Assembly: GCA_029747015.1 (NCBI GenBank)
Contig: JAKOGI010002721.1
Location: 1-64,000, forward strand
Reading direction: 5' to 3'
Source of the DNA: Carnegiea gigantea
Taxonomy: Eukaryota; Streptophyta; Magnoliopsida; Caryophyllales; Cactaceae
Length of the DNA stretch: 64,000 bases
Shown piece after piece: positions 11,214 through 22,191 of this stretch. Made by a program: the position numbers and the translations under genes. The notes beneath the pieces were generated by a model. It was not told the origin of the DNA, ran no database searches, and saw only the letters and a program-made list of their open reading frames with translations. Each line of letters starts with the position of its first letter. The stretch's first letter is position 1.

Positions 11214-12340
11214 TGATGTATATGTGAGTGGTAAGTGAACCAAATCAAACTCAAACAAATTCTAAACAAGAATCAAACCAAAGAAAAGTGAATATGGAAG
11301 ATAGATTGAGATGGATCGAAGAATAATAACAAAAGAAAAAACAAAGGATAAACAAGACCTTGCACTTGAGATAATCCTTCACGGAGCCACTCAAGGGCTT
11401 GATCTTGGGCAAATTCTCTTGTCTTTACCAAGGAATCACTCCAATTGGAAAAAAGGAAGAGAACCTAGAACACCACTTGAACTTGCCAAAATTCAAGATA
11501 TAGAACTAGGGATTTGGAACACTTTTGAGAATCACACTCAAAGGTATTTGTATTTCACTTGGGAAAGCTTACAACTCTGAATGATGAAATGCAACTACAC
11601 AACCCACCTATTTATAGGCTAAACAAAGACAACCAAAAGACTTAAAAACTCCTAGTAATTAAAACTAGAAAATTGAAAAGACTTAGGAAAAATAAAAAGA
11701 CTCATCATAAAAGGGGTGGGGGAGGTTATAAGGAATATTCTAGGATTTCTCAGCTGAATATCTCCATCTAGAAGCCTCCAAAACGTGCACAATATCAGCC
11801 ACACAAATACATGTAACCGAAGACTCTTCATTTTCCCCGAATTAATCCTTACAGCTGCCTCAACTTCAACAGAGTATATCTTCCAGAATACTCGGCCAAA
11901 GCATGCGTTCTTGGGCTTGATAGAAAGCCCTGGAAGTCTATTTTCCAGAATGGGCTCATTTGCTCAATTTGGATAAGCGGTGTAAAAGTTATGGCCCAAA
12001 CAATGCACCTATCTCAGACTGGACTGGATCAGAATAATGTACCTTTGAGTAATATTTTGCCCAATCAAATGACGTCCAAATTAAACAAACTTGGGCTTAT
12101 TTTAAAGCTGAAATCTTAAGCTTCAAAACCATGTGGAGCCTCAAGTTGTGGGACCACTTTAGTTAGGCCAAAAGTGCACACAAAAATCGGGAAATTGCGG
12201 GATGAAGGCGGTACTACCTCTTCGGGATGAACGCCAATTTCCGGCAAAGTTTTGCAACTTCTTTGACCTCTTGAAGCTTGAGTGAGTCCTCCTTGGGCTG
12301 AGCTTGATGGTCCTTGGGCTTCTCATGATGGTCTCCATCA
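11214..12340 (-). repeat. CRM-like element 3' LTR
   Basis: In element orientation it begins TGATGGAGACC and ends ATACATCA. It carries the last codons of gag-pol (12214-12340). Relative to the other LTR it lacks one base near 12225, which shortens the reading frame by about 33 codons. Confidence 0.9.
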
Positions 12341-15300
12341 TTCCCCCCGGGTAAGTGAAAGTTTGCCCTCAAACTAGGAAGGGGCTCATCATCGAAATAG
12401 GGGCTAAGATCGGAGACATTGAAGGTAGCCGAAACGCCATAATCTCTAGGTAGATCAACCTTGTATGCATTGGGCCCAACCTTCTCAAGGATTTCAAATG
12501 GACCATCGGAACGTGGCATCAACTTAGATTTTCTCTTTGAAGGGAAACGCTCCTTCCTCATGTGAATCCATACCAAATCTCCTGGCTGAAAATGTACCTC
12601 CTTGCGATGCTTGTTGGCGCTTTGCATGGCTCTTTCATTAGCCTTGGCAATGTTATCTCTAACTCTTGCATGAAGATCTTGGATCTCCTTGGCTCTTTTT
12701 TCAGCTTCCCAACTAAATTTTGTGGGAGTTGGAATGGGAACAAGATCCAAGGGACTCTTGGGATTGTAGCCATAGACAACTTGAAATGGAGAGAGTTGGG
12801 TGGACTTGCTAGGCACTCGATTGAATGCAAACTCGGCATGTGGTAGCAACTCATCCCAATTCTTCAAATGCTTCTTCACTAGGACTCGAAGTAAGGTACC
12901 CAAAGTCCTATTGGTGACTTCAGTTTGTCCATCAGTTTGGGGATGACAAGCAGTGCTAAACTTGAGTTGAGTACCCAATTTGCGCTATAAAGTTAGCCAA
13001 AAATGACTAAGAAACTTGGAGTCACGATCGGATACCATGCTCTTGGGAATGCCATGTAGTCTCACAATCTCCTTGAAGTAAAGATTAGCCACTTGAGTAG
13101 CATCATTAGTAGTGTGGCAAGGAATGAAATGCGCCATCTTGGAGAATCGATCGACAACCACCATAATGGAGTCTTTGTTTCTTTGGGTTCTAGGCAAACC
13201 CATGATGAAATCCAAGCTAATATCTTCCCAAGGGGCTTGAGGAATGGGAAGTGGAGAATACAATCCTTGGGGTAAAGAATGGCTCTTAGCCATTTGACAA
13301 ATAGAACATCTTTTGATGAAATGCTCTACATCTCTTGACATCTTAGGCCAATAATAGTGTTCCTTCAACATCGATCTGGTCTTCTCGACACCAAAATGGC
13401 CAGCTAGGGCTCCTCCATGTAGCTCTTGGATAAGTAGTTCACGAAATCCACATTGAGGTATACAAAGGCGTGAACCTTTGAATAGGAACCCATCTTCTAA
13501 GTGGAACAACCCATGGGGGTGTTTAAGACACTTCTCAAAAATGTCCTTGAAATCATCATCTTTTGGGTACAAATCTTTAACAACTTCAAATCCAAGTACT
13601 TTAGTACTCAAAGTAGAGAGTAATAAGTACCTTCTTGATAATGCATCAGCTCCTTTGTTGAGAGTTCCCGCCTTATGTTGGATAGTGAAGTGGAAGGACT
13701 GAAGAAACTCTACCCATTTAGCATGTCTAGGGTTGAGCTTGTGTTGTCCTTGGATGTATTTGAGAGCTTCATGGTCGGAATGAAGGATGAACTCACCTCC
13801 AACTAAGTAATGACGCCAATGCTCCAATGCTCTAATGATTGCATAAAACTCCTTGTCATAGGTGGAGTACTTCTTTTTGGCATCGTTGAGCTTCTCACTG
13901 AAAAAGGCAATGGGTCTCTTCTCTTGAGATAGGACAGCTCCAATTCCTACCCCAGATGCATCACATTCTACTTCAAAGACTTTGGTAAAGTCGGGCAAGG
14001 CTAGAACGGGGGAACTAGTGAGCTTCTTCTTGATCTCTTCAAAGGCTTGTTGTGCTTGCTCGTTCCATGAAAACTCTTTGCCTTTAATTACCTCGGTCAT
14101 AGGAGCCATAATTGTGCTGAAATTTCTAATGAACCTCCGGTAGAATGAGGCTAGGCCATGAAAACTCCTTACTTGAGTGATGGATGTAGGAGTTGGCCAC
14201 TCTTGAATAGCCTTGATCTTGCTATCATCAACTTGGAGGCCTTGGGCGGAAACAATGAAACCCAAGAATACCACTTGAGGAGTGAAGAAAAAGCATTTCT
14301 CCATATTGCCATAAAGTTGTTCTCGTGAAAGAATCTCCAAAACTTGTTGCAAATGCTTGGCATGCTCCTCCTCGGTCTTGCTATAGACCAAGATATCATC
14401 AAAGTAAACAACAACACAAGTTCCAATGAGGGGCTTGAGAACTTGGTTCATGAGTCTCATAAAAGTGCTCGGGGCATTAGTAAGCCCGAATGGCATTACA
14501 AGCCACTCATATAAACCTCCTTTAGTCTTAAAGGCGGTTTTCCATTCATCACCTTCAAAAATGCGAATCTGATAATAGCGACTTCTAAGATCAATCTTAG
14601 AAAAGATAGCGGCTCCGTGTAATTCATCCAATAGATCTTCCAATCGGGGAATAGGATACCGGTACTTGATAGTGATCTTGTTTATCGCCCGGCTATCAAC
14701 ACACATACGCATGCTACCATCCTTCTTAGGAACAAGGAGGGCGGGCACGGCACATGGGCTTAGACTTTCCCGAATTAAACCCTTGGACAAGAGATCATCC
14801 ACTTGTCTTTGGATTTCTTGTGTTTCGCTTGGAGACATCCGGTATGCCGGCTTGTTTGGAAGTACGGATCCGGAAACGAGGTCTATCTTGTGTTGGATAG
14901 ATCTTGGAGGGGGAAGGCCATGTGGAATTTCTTGTGGAAAAACATGGTGATAGGCTTGTAGGAGAGGGGTGAGTAGTGGATGTGAGGGAGATGGTGGCTT
15001 AGACTCTTCTTGTAAAAGTATCAAGTCTTTAAAAGACTCATACTCATGATGCTCAGAGTTGAGAAGAGTAGTAAGGAAGGCTTCCAAATGAGGATTGTCT
15101 TTTGGTTTAGAGGGGGAAGGACTTTTGAGAGGGGTAAGAGTGATTTTCTTACGGTCCTTGAGAAAAGAGTAAGTGTTCATCCAGCCATCATGGATGACAC
15201 TTCTATCAAAAAGCCATGGTCTACCCAATAATATATGGCAAGCATCCATGGGGACTATATCACACCAAATCTCATCTTTATAGTTTTTCCCAATTGAAAA

Positions 15301-16653
15301 GGAAACAAGACAACGGTGAGTAATTTGCAAACCTTTGCCTTGATTCAACCATTGTATGGTGTAGGGATTTGGACGAGGAGAGACTTGCAGCTTGAGTTTG
15401 TCCACCATAGTCTTTGAGGCAACGTTAGCACAACTACCTCCATCAATGATAAGGGAACAAACCTTGTCTCCTACGGTACACCTGGTGTGAAAAATGGCTT
15501 CTCTTTGCTCCATGTCCTTTTGAGTGGCAATTCCACTCAAGGCCCGGTGGATAACAAGCAACTCTCCTTTATCGGGGCCTTCTTCAACTTCTTCCAAGCT
15601 TCCTTCTTCATAGTGCTCTCCTTCTTCTTCGTCATAGGCATGTTCATCACATGCTTCTTGGTACTCCGCTAGGGAAACGATCCTCTTGTTTGGACACTCA
15701 GATGCATAGTGTCCCATACCTTGGCACCGAAAGCAACGAACCTTGTCTTTAGATTTGGGCTCTTGTGTGGGGGGTTTTGGAGGGGTTGGAGTGGTGTTTT
15801 TGGTTTGTGGTGGTGGGGGATTTTGTGGACGAGGAGGGTAGTACGGAAGCCTTTGTGTGGGGTAAGGACGAGAGAGAGGCTTGGATAGGATACTCTTTCC
15901 CTTTGATTTCTTTTGTTGTTCTACCTTGTAGGCTAGAGAACTCAAATCATCAAGGGATGAATATGGTTGCAATTCAACAATATGAGCAATAGACTCATCA
16001 AGTCCGGTTAAGTATCTTACCAAGGTTTGAGAGTCATCTTCTTTCAAGTCGCATTTGAGAAGGAGTTGTTCAAACTCCCGAGTGTACTCCTCTACACTTT
16101 TTGATCCTTGCTTGAGGCGGTGGAGTTTCAGATAATTATCTTGCACATAGTGTGAGGGAAGAAACTTGGCCTTGAGTTTTTCTTTCATTTTGGCCCACGT
16201 TCTAATTTTCCCTTTCCCATTTCTTGCTCTTTTCGCTCCAAGGTTAGCCCACCAGATTGAAGCATATTTGCGGAGTTTAAGGGCTACAAGTTTTACCTTT
16301 TTGTCCTCCGGGATGTCCTCATATTCAAAGATCCTCTCAATGGTGTGCAACCAATCGAGAAATAAGTCCGGGTCAAGTTAGCCTTCAAATTCGGGGATGT
16401 CAATTCGGACACCACCAATATTGCTTCCTTGCCTTCGTCTCCTTGGGGCTTCTTCGTCACTAGAATTGGCTCGGAATTGAAGGATTTCTTCTTCCGATTC
16501 GACCACCGGTTCATGAGGATGAGAGGGAGTGGGGCTATGAACCCACCTTTGTTTTTCCTCCAAAAGTTCCCCAAGTTGAGTTCGAAGATAAGTGACTTGA
16601 GCTTCTAACTCTTCCACACGTGCTTGGTCGCTTCTTGTGGACTTTGTAGACAT
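12214..16653 (-). pseudogene. CRM-like gag-pol polyprotein, broken only by two nonsense codons
   Basis: Read from the ATG at 16653, one frame of 1479 codons holds the whole polyprotein. Stops fall only at codon 92 (TAA, 16378-16380, where TR-GAG1 has Lys) and codon 1223 (TAG, 12985-12987, where relatives usually have Trp). Domains: capsid about 85-270; knuckle CFRCQGMGHYASEC 307-320; protease with IIDGGSC near 404; RT with YFDD near 750-753; RNase H with an Asp near 898; integrase with HHCC finger and catalytic Asp1148, Asp1209 and Glu1245, the last two exactly 35 residues apart; then a GPF module. The last 43 codons lie in the LTR. There are no frameshifts over 4.4 kb. In life it supplies all enzymes for reverse transcription and nuclear integration. 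Confidence 0.9.
12341..12352 (-). other. Polypurine tract of CRM-like element
   Basis: On the - strand this reads CCCGGGGGGAA just before TGATGGAGACC. It overlaps the coding sequence, because gag-pol reads through it into the LTR. Confidence 0.75.
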
Positions 16654-16694
16654 GTTGGAGATGCTTTGAAGGAAGAATATGCAGCAGGGAAGGT

Positions 16695-16900
16695 GGCACG
16701 GTCGTGCAAGGGGGCATGGGCAGGCCGTGCTATGCTTCGACTTCAGGAAATGCAGAAAAGTATAGTGGCACGGTCGTGCTGGGTGGCACGGGGGCACCGT
16801 GCTGCGTCTCGACTTGAAGATTTCTGGAAAATAAATATGGCACGGTCGTGTGGGGCGGCACGGGGGCACCGTGCGATCTTTCTGGCCTGTGGACACGGGC
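16695..16900 (-). repeat. Three 72-bp leader repeats carrying the GC-rich hairpin motif
   Basis: On the + strand GGCACGGTCGTGC recurs at 16695, 16767 and 16839, each followed about 20 bases later by an inverted partner (GGCCGTGC, GGCACCGTGC). On the element strand each unit is GCACGG..., spacer, GCACGACCGTGCC. The array lies between the primer site and the gag start. The frame upstream of the gag ATG stays open through it because 72 is 24 codons, but similar repeats in another element are 73 bp, so translation is doubtful. Confidence 0.75.
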
Positions 16901-16976
16901 TGTTCACGTTTTTTTTTGTTTTTTTAATTTTTTTTTTTTTTGTATTTGGGTATGATGTGGGTCACTTAAAAGCCTT

Positions 16977-16989
16977 GGCTCTGATACCA
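16977..16989 (-). other. Primer binding site of CRM-like element
   Basis: On the - strand this is TGGTATCAGAGCC, two bases inside the 5' LTR. It is the Met-tRNA type, as in TR-GAG1. Confidence 0.93.
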
Positions 16990-16991
16990 AT

Positions 16992-18118
16992 TGATGTATA
17001 TGTGGGTGGTAAGTGAACCAAATCAAACTCAAACAAATTCTAAACAAGAATCAAACCAAAGAAAAGTGAATATGGAAGATAGATTGAGATGGATCGAAGA
17101 ATAATAATAAAAGAAAAAACAAAGGATAAACAAGACCTTGCACTTGAGATAATCCTTCACGGAGCCACTCAAGGGCTTGATCTTGGGCAAATTCTCTTGT
17201 CTTTACCAAGGAATCACTCCAATTGGAAAAAGGAAGAGAACCTAGAACATCACTTGAACTTGCCAAAATTCAATATATAGAACTAGAGATTTGGAACACT
17301 TTTGAGAATCACACTCAAAGGTATTTGTATTTCACTTGGGAAAGCTTACAACTCTGAATGATGAAATGCAACTACACAACCCACCTATTTATAGGCTAAA
17401 CAAAGACAACCAAAAGACTTAAAAACTCCTAGTAATTAAAACTAGAAAATTGAAAAGACTTAGGAAAAATAAAAAGACTCATCATAAAAGGGGTGGGGGA
17501 GGTTATAAGGAATATTCTAGGATTTCTCAGCTGAATATCTCCATCTAGAAGCCTCCAAAACGTGCACAATATCAGCCACACAAATACATGTAACCGAAGA
17601 CTCTTCATTTTCCCCGAATTAATCCTTACAGCTGCCTCAACTTCAACAGAGTATATCTTCCAGAATACTTGGCCAAAGCATGCGTTCTTGGGCTTGATAG
17701 AAATCCCTGGAAGTCTATTTTCCAGAATGGGCTCATTTTCTCAATTTGGATAAGCGGTGTAAAAGTTATGGCCCAAACAATGCACCTATCTCAGACTAAA
17801 CTGGATCAGAATAATGTACCTTTGAGTGATATTTTGCCCAATCAAATAACGTCCAAATTAAACAAACTTGGGCTTATTTTAAAGCTGAAATCTTAAGCTT
17901 CAAAACCATGTGGAGCCTCAAGTTGTGGGACCACTTTAGTTAGGCCAAAAGTGCACACAAAAATCGGGAAATTGCGGGATAAAGGCGGTACTACCTCTTC
18001 GGGCATGAACGCCAATTTTCGGCAAAGTTTTGCAACTTCTTTGACCTCTTGAAGCTTGAGCGAGTCCTCCTTGGGCTGAGCTTGATGGTCCTTGGGCTTC
18101 TCATGATGGTCTCCATCA
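16992..18118 (-). repeat. CRM-like element 5' LTR
   Basis: It is 1127 bp, the same length as the partner LTR. This copy has the extra base near 18004, so the pol-tail frame continues as LAFMPEEVVPP for about 33 more codons (stop near 17893). That suggests the ancestral polyprotein ended about 75 codons inside the LTR. Confidence 0.9.
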
Positions 18119-20352
18119 CCAACACACACATCCCTCTCCTTTCTCTCTCTAACCCCACGGTCCCCCCCACTACAACCACTGTTCTAGTGCTTTCCGGCCA
18201 ACTTTGGCTGCCTCAGACCCCTTGACACCCTGGTGCCACTAGCACTATCCTCAATCCTCAAAACTACCAAACATCACCTTCATCTCTACTTTTTTTCAAG
18301 CTCAGAGTGAGTACCCCTAAGCTTGTTTCTTTGGATTTTTGAATTTGATTCTTGTTTATGTTGATTTGAGTTTTGATCATGTTCTTTGGATGCAAACAAA
18401 AGTTATTTTGATGTTTTTAATTGTTGATTAAGTTTGGAGCATGCTAGAGTTTAGGGTTATTCATGATCATGCTAGCTTAAGGTTGGAAGTATGTTTTTCT
18501 TGGATTATTTATATTTGATTTGGTGGTTTTAAACTCTAATAATATTTATGAGGATGTTTTTGGTGATCTTGGATGAGATGAATAGGAAGTAAGTTGGTTA
18601 TAAGCTAGGGTTTTGGCAATTAATGCATCGTTTGAATTATTTTGGCATTAAACATGTTGTTTGATTATATTTTGATGCAAAATGAATCTTGGATGTGTTC
18701 TTTAACTTGAAGAAAATGATTTGATGTGATTCTTGAAAAATGGGTGGATTATGAAAATTTTTTCAATTGATTATAAAGGATTAGTTTATTCATTTATGCA
18801 ACTAAATAAGATTATGGATGTATTTTGAGTGGGTTTGAGAAAGAGAAGAAGTGAAAATTTGATGTATATAATTATGGAGTGAAATTGAGTACTATGGCTT
18901 TGTATGGTGATGAAAAGGACCAAAGCTTTGTTGCATGATTTTAAAGAGTGATTTTAGATGAGGATTTGTGTGAAAAGAGAGGAGAAAGCAAGGCAGTGTG
19001 GCTGTGAACTGACAGAAAATAGGGGATTATTTGCCAATAAACTGGTAATGATCAGCCTAACTAAAAATTACAATTTTGGGTGGGTAGATAGATCAGTATG
19101 TTAGCTTTCGAATGCCTTTTGAATTGCCTTAATCCGAGATCTGTGGAAAAAGTTGTGGCCATTTTGCTAGAATTGTATAGGTTAGACTAAAACTGGCGCA
19201 CTTGTGTTCTATCCCTATTTTGGGAACCCTATTACGGAAATCATATTTTGTGTTGCAAATGAAAGTTTTCCGAGACTTCTTAGGCTTTCTATATTGAGGA
19301 ATTAGGTCTCAAACGGAGGTCAGGAGGTTAGGTTATGAGTCATTTATTCTAGCCCCAGTTATGCCTTTACTTTTCTTTTACTAAAATATCAACTATGAAA
19401 ATAAATAAATTTGCTAACTATATGTTCCTATAACGATATTTTTGTACAGAATCAGGGCCTAATCTATCATTTCCTCACCTTTTGTGCATAATCATACCCA
19501 GTGAAATTTCATTAAATGTCTCAGGTACATTCATTGTCTGTATGTTTAGAAATCAGCCTATATTTATCAAAATTATAGTGTTTTGGTAAGTACATCAATG
19601 AACCAGTTTAATCAATGATTTATCACATAATTAGTAATCCCATCAATTATCAGCTACAGGGCATTGTCCTTCAGTTACCCGCGCAGCTTCAAGCTAGGTC
19701 CCTCGCTCAACTTAGCAGGTGTACACCTATCTTTATATCGTAACAGTTACCAGGGGTTCACTATCAGATAATAATTGACAATGCAGTTTTGTACACATCT
19801 CATTCCCTGTTTTAAATTAAAATGAATTGCAATGCGAGCCCAACTAGTTTTTCAGAGAACATTTAACAATACAGGAATGCATATACTGAGTTTCGGCTCA
19901 CAATTCGAAATGTTTTCATATTTTATTTTAAGCAAATGTCCAGTAAATCGCCCTCAAGCTGGAAGACCAACTGAAGGTGATAAGTGAGCAAAGAAGTCTG
20001 AATGGAACGGTGGTGTATTAGCGTTGAGATGCTTTTAGCACTGTATTGTGAAATATTTTGATGTTGGAACTGTATACTCCACAAGAGTTACTATATTTTG
20101 GTGTAAACCTTGAGATAGTTAAATGGTTTGATGTTAGAACTGTTCATATATGGTTTTGATGGGTTGTGATGGTGTGAATGCCTTGTGATGGTAAACGTTG
20201 TTTAGTGTTGCTATATTTATTGTTTATAAGTAAACCCTTGTCCTTTTGGACGGTGGTAACGCCCTGATCATTTAGGATATTACTTCTAATTGGTGAAACT
20301 AATGAAGAGAACGCAAATAGGGAATTATGTACATTTGGGGTGTTACAGTTTG

Positions 20353-21640
20353 CACCTAGCCAGATATTGCTCATATTATTGGTGTTGTGAGCTAGGGGTG
20401 TTCATAAATATCCGTAACCAATAACCCGAATCGAAAATCCGCTATCCGATCCGAAATCTCAGATACCCAAACCGAAATATTTTCAAATTTTGGTTCGGGT
20501 ACCCGAACCGATACTTTTTTGGGTTATTGATTCAGGTACGGTTTGGGCATTTTAAAAATTCGGGTACCCGAAAATCCGAAACTTTTTTTTTAATTTTTTC
20601 CGAAACTTTTTTTATATTATCCCTTCTCTGAAGACTTGGTAAGTCAAATATTCTCAAATGCAAAGAACGTAAGTACTTTGACTTTGTTACATTGTTTTAT
20701 TTGAATGCATTGGGCATGCATATGATGTTAACAAGCTTATACCCTATGAAAGTGTAGACTAATTGAAATGTGAATGGTGATAAGATATCGGGTGATATTG
20801 CCGTATTGTGTAATAATTTCAAGTACAATTTGGTGCAACACGACAACGTTTTATAGCATAAATTGAAATAATTATATTATGGATACGACAAAATTACTAG
20901 GAAAAAGACATTTTAGAAAAAATGGGTTATTGGGTAACCAAAAACCCGAAACGAAATTTTCGGGTACCTGAATTTTGGTTACCCGAATATTTCGGTTCGG
21001 ATACGGTTCACCGTTTTGCCAACCCGAAATTTCGGGTACCCAAACCGAAATCTTCTCTGGTTCGGGTACCCGAACCATGAACACCCCTATTATGAACATA
21101 TTCTTTTCCAACCCTGGAAAGGCTTACTGGGAGGCTGTTATAAGTGGATCTTGAGATACTTACGGTGAACAACAAACTCTTTCTACAGTTTGGTGGGTGT
21201 GATCTAATTCTTAAAGGACATACTGATTCTGACATGGCAGGTTGTCTTAATGGTAAGAAGTCCACATTGGACTAAGTTTTTACTTTTGTAGAGGGAGCTA
21301 TGTCATGGCAATCGAAATTGCAAAAACGTGTGCTGTATCTACAACAGAAGTTGAATATGCAGATGTTGTTAAAGCAGAGAAGAAAATGTTGGGGATGAAG
21401 CTGTTTCTTCAACAGTTAGGGTTGAAACAAAAAGAATATGTGGTGTTTTGCGATGGTCATAGTGCCATTGACTTTAGTAAGAATTTTATGTATCATTCCT
21501 GCAAAAAACACATAGATATGAGATGCCATTGGTTGCTATGTATTATAGAGGAGAAACTAATGGTGTTGAATAAGATTCACATAGATAAAAATGTTGTAGA
21601 CATGTTGACTAAAGTACCCACTTAGCGAGTTGAGCTTCAA
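20353..21640 (+). pseudogene. Ty1/copia pol relic, right part (RNase H), split by a hAT element
   Basis: It continues the copia protein broken at 5441: PDIAHIIGVVS at 20362-20392, then after the hAT element a block resembling NPGKAYWEAV (21113), SWQSKLQK (about 21304), the RNase H motif STTEVEYADVVKAEKKML (21335 on), QQLGLKQKEYVVFCD, HSAIDFSKN and KHIDMR. It ends with DMLTKVPT and a stop at 21625. Removing the insertions and one copy of each target duplication restores the expected order, which supports the nesting. Residues of the RNase H active site look partly kept, but upstream breaks make the whole inactive. Confidence 0.85.
20393..21089. mobile_element. hAT-type non-autonomous element
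   Basis: The inverted tips are TAGGGGTGTTCAT and ATGAACACCCCTA. The 8-bp flanks TTGTGAGC (20385-20392) and TTATGAAC (21090-21097) match at six positions, and both differences are G-to-A. Collapsing them restores the copia reading GVVS..F.SNPGKAYWEAV, confirming an 8-bp hAT-style duplication. Inside, both ends are filled with variants of TTCGGGTACCCGAA, a palindrome that could bind transposase. No protein is encoded. Confidence 0.85.
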
Positions 21641-21691
21641 GTGACATGATGAGGAGTGAAAGTCTCTTCTCTTGGGCTGGAGAGGGAGATT

Positions 21692-22191
21692 TGTTGGTTA
21701 TGTCCAGCCCAATTGACAAAAAGAAACAACAACAAAAAAAAAGACCAAGCAAATCAATCACACACAAATTATAATTGTGGTGTGTTTGCGAGTGGGTGGC
21801 AGAGCTAGTCCATCGAGATCTAATAGGTGTCACAAGGTATAAGGAATACAACAATTTAGGTGCTTGTCTAGGCTGTGGTAGAATCAACTAGACGTACTAT
21901 TCAATTGTATTCGAGCCTAGAGATAATTTCTATATTGTTCCCAAATTGTTGGAAGTCTCGAATTAGGGCAAATAATTCAAGACAGTTAATCATTGTACTG
22001 TTTACTATTCTCATAGTGGAATTTTTTATCGATTTGCCCCATGATTTTTCCCTTTACATTGAGGGCTTTTCACGTTGATTGTATCCATTTAATTATTTAC
22101 CACATTTAATTTCATATATTATTGGCTTGTGGGTGTTTTATAATTACTTGGCTGCAACTAATTGTTCATGTGGATAGTCTTAGACCCAACA
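21692..22191 (+). repeat. 3' LTR of the copia element
   Basis: It is 500 bp, with TGTTGG at the start and CCAACA at the end, preceded by the purine tract CTGGAGAGGGAGAT (21678-21691) and by the end of RNase H. Tips and length suit a Ty1/copia LTR. The matching 5' LTR is not in the window. Confidence 0.8.

Larger units (their letters stand above)
11214..18118 (-). mobile_element. CRM-like Ty3/gypsy retrotransposon, nearly intact
   Basis: This 6.9-kb element lies on the - strand. Two LTRs of 1127 bp each have an exact CCAAC target duplication (11209-11213 and 18119-18123). Between them are a Met-tRNA primer site, a leader with 72-bp repeats and one gag-pol frame in the gypsy order protease-RT-RNase H-integrase. 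By eye the LTRs differ at about 17 positions (about 98.5% identity), so it is young. There is no chromodomain; the frame runs from integrase (GPF motif) into the LTR, and the RT reads MPFGLTNAPSTFMRLMNQ. These traits point to the CRM (centromeric) lineage, which is a family-level judgement made without a tree. Confidence 0.88.
5442..20347. mobile_element. Solo LTR of a gypsy-type element, itself carrying two nested elements
   Basis: It starts TGTAATAGCCC and ends GGGTGTTACA, with flanking ATTTG (5437-5441) and GTTTG (20348-20352), a 5-bp target duplication with one difference. Once the two inner elements are removed, its own DNA is 5442-5528, 10836-11213 and 18124-20347, about 2.7 kb. I see no primer site, polypurine tract or coding sequence in it, and no second copy, so a solo LTR left by recombination is the simplest reading. 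TG...CA ends and the TGTAA/TTACA tips are typical of long-LTR Ty3/gypsy elements. It sits exactly inside the copia pol sequence. Confidence 0.8.

Noticed and set aside
12562..16381. Several + strand frames of 60-94 codons
   Set aside because: All are antisense shadows of the CRM-like gag-pol frame.
16654..16896. Possible N-terminal extension of the CRM-like gag through the leader repeats
   Set aside because: The frame is open only because the unit is 72 bp. The corresponding repeat in the other gypsy element is 73 bp, so reading frame is not conserved, and the downstream ATG matches the TR-GAG start region better.
18124..20347. Internal region of a complete gypsy element rather than LTR
   Set aside because: No primer site, purine tract, coding blocks or second LTR were found, and the TG...CA ends with a near-perfect target duplication fit a solo LTR.
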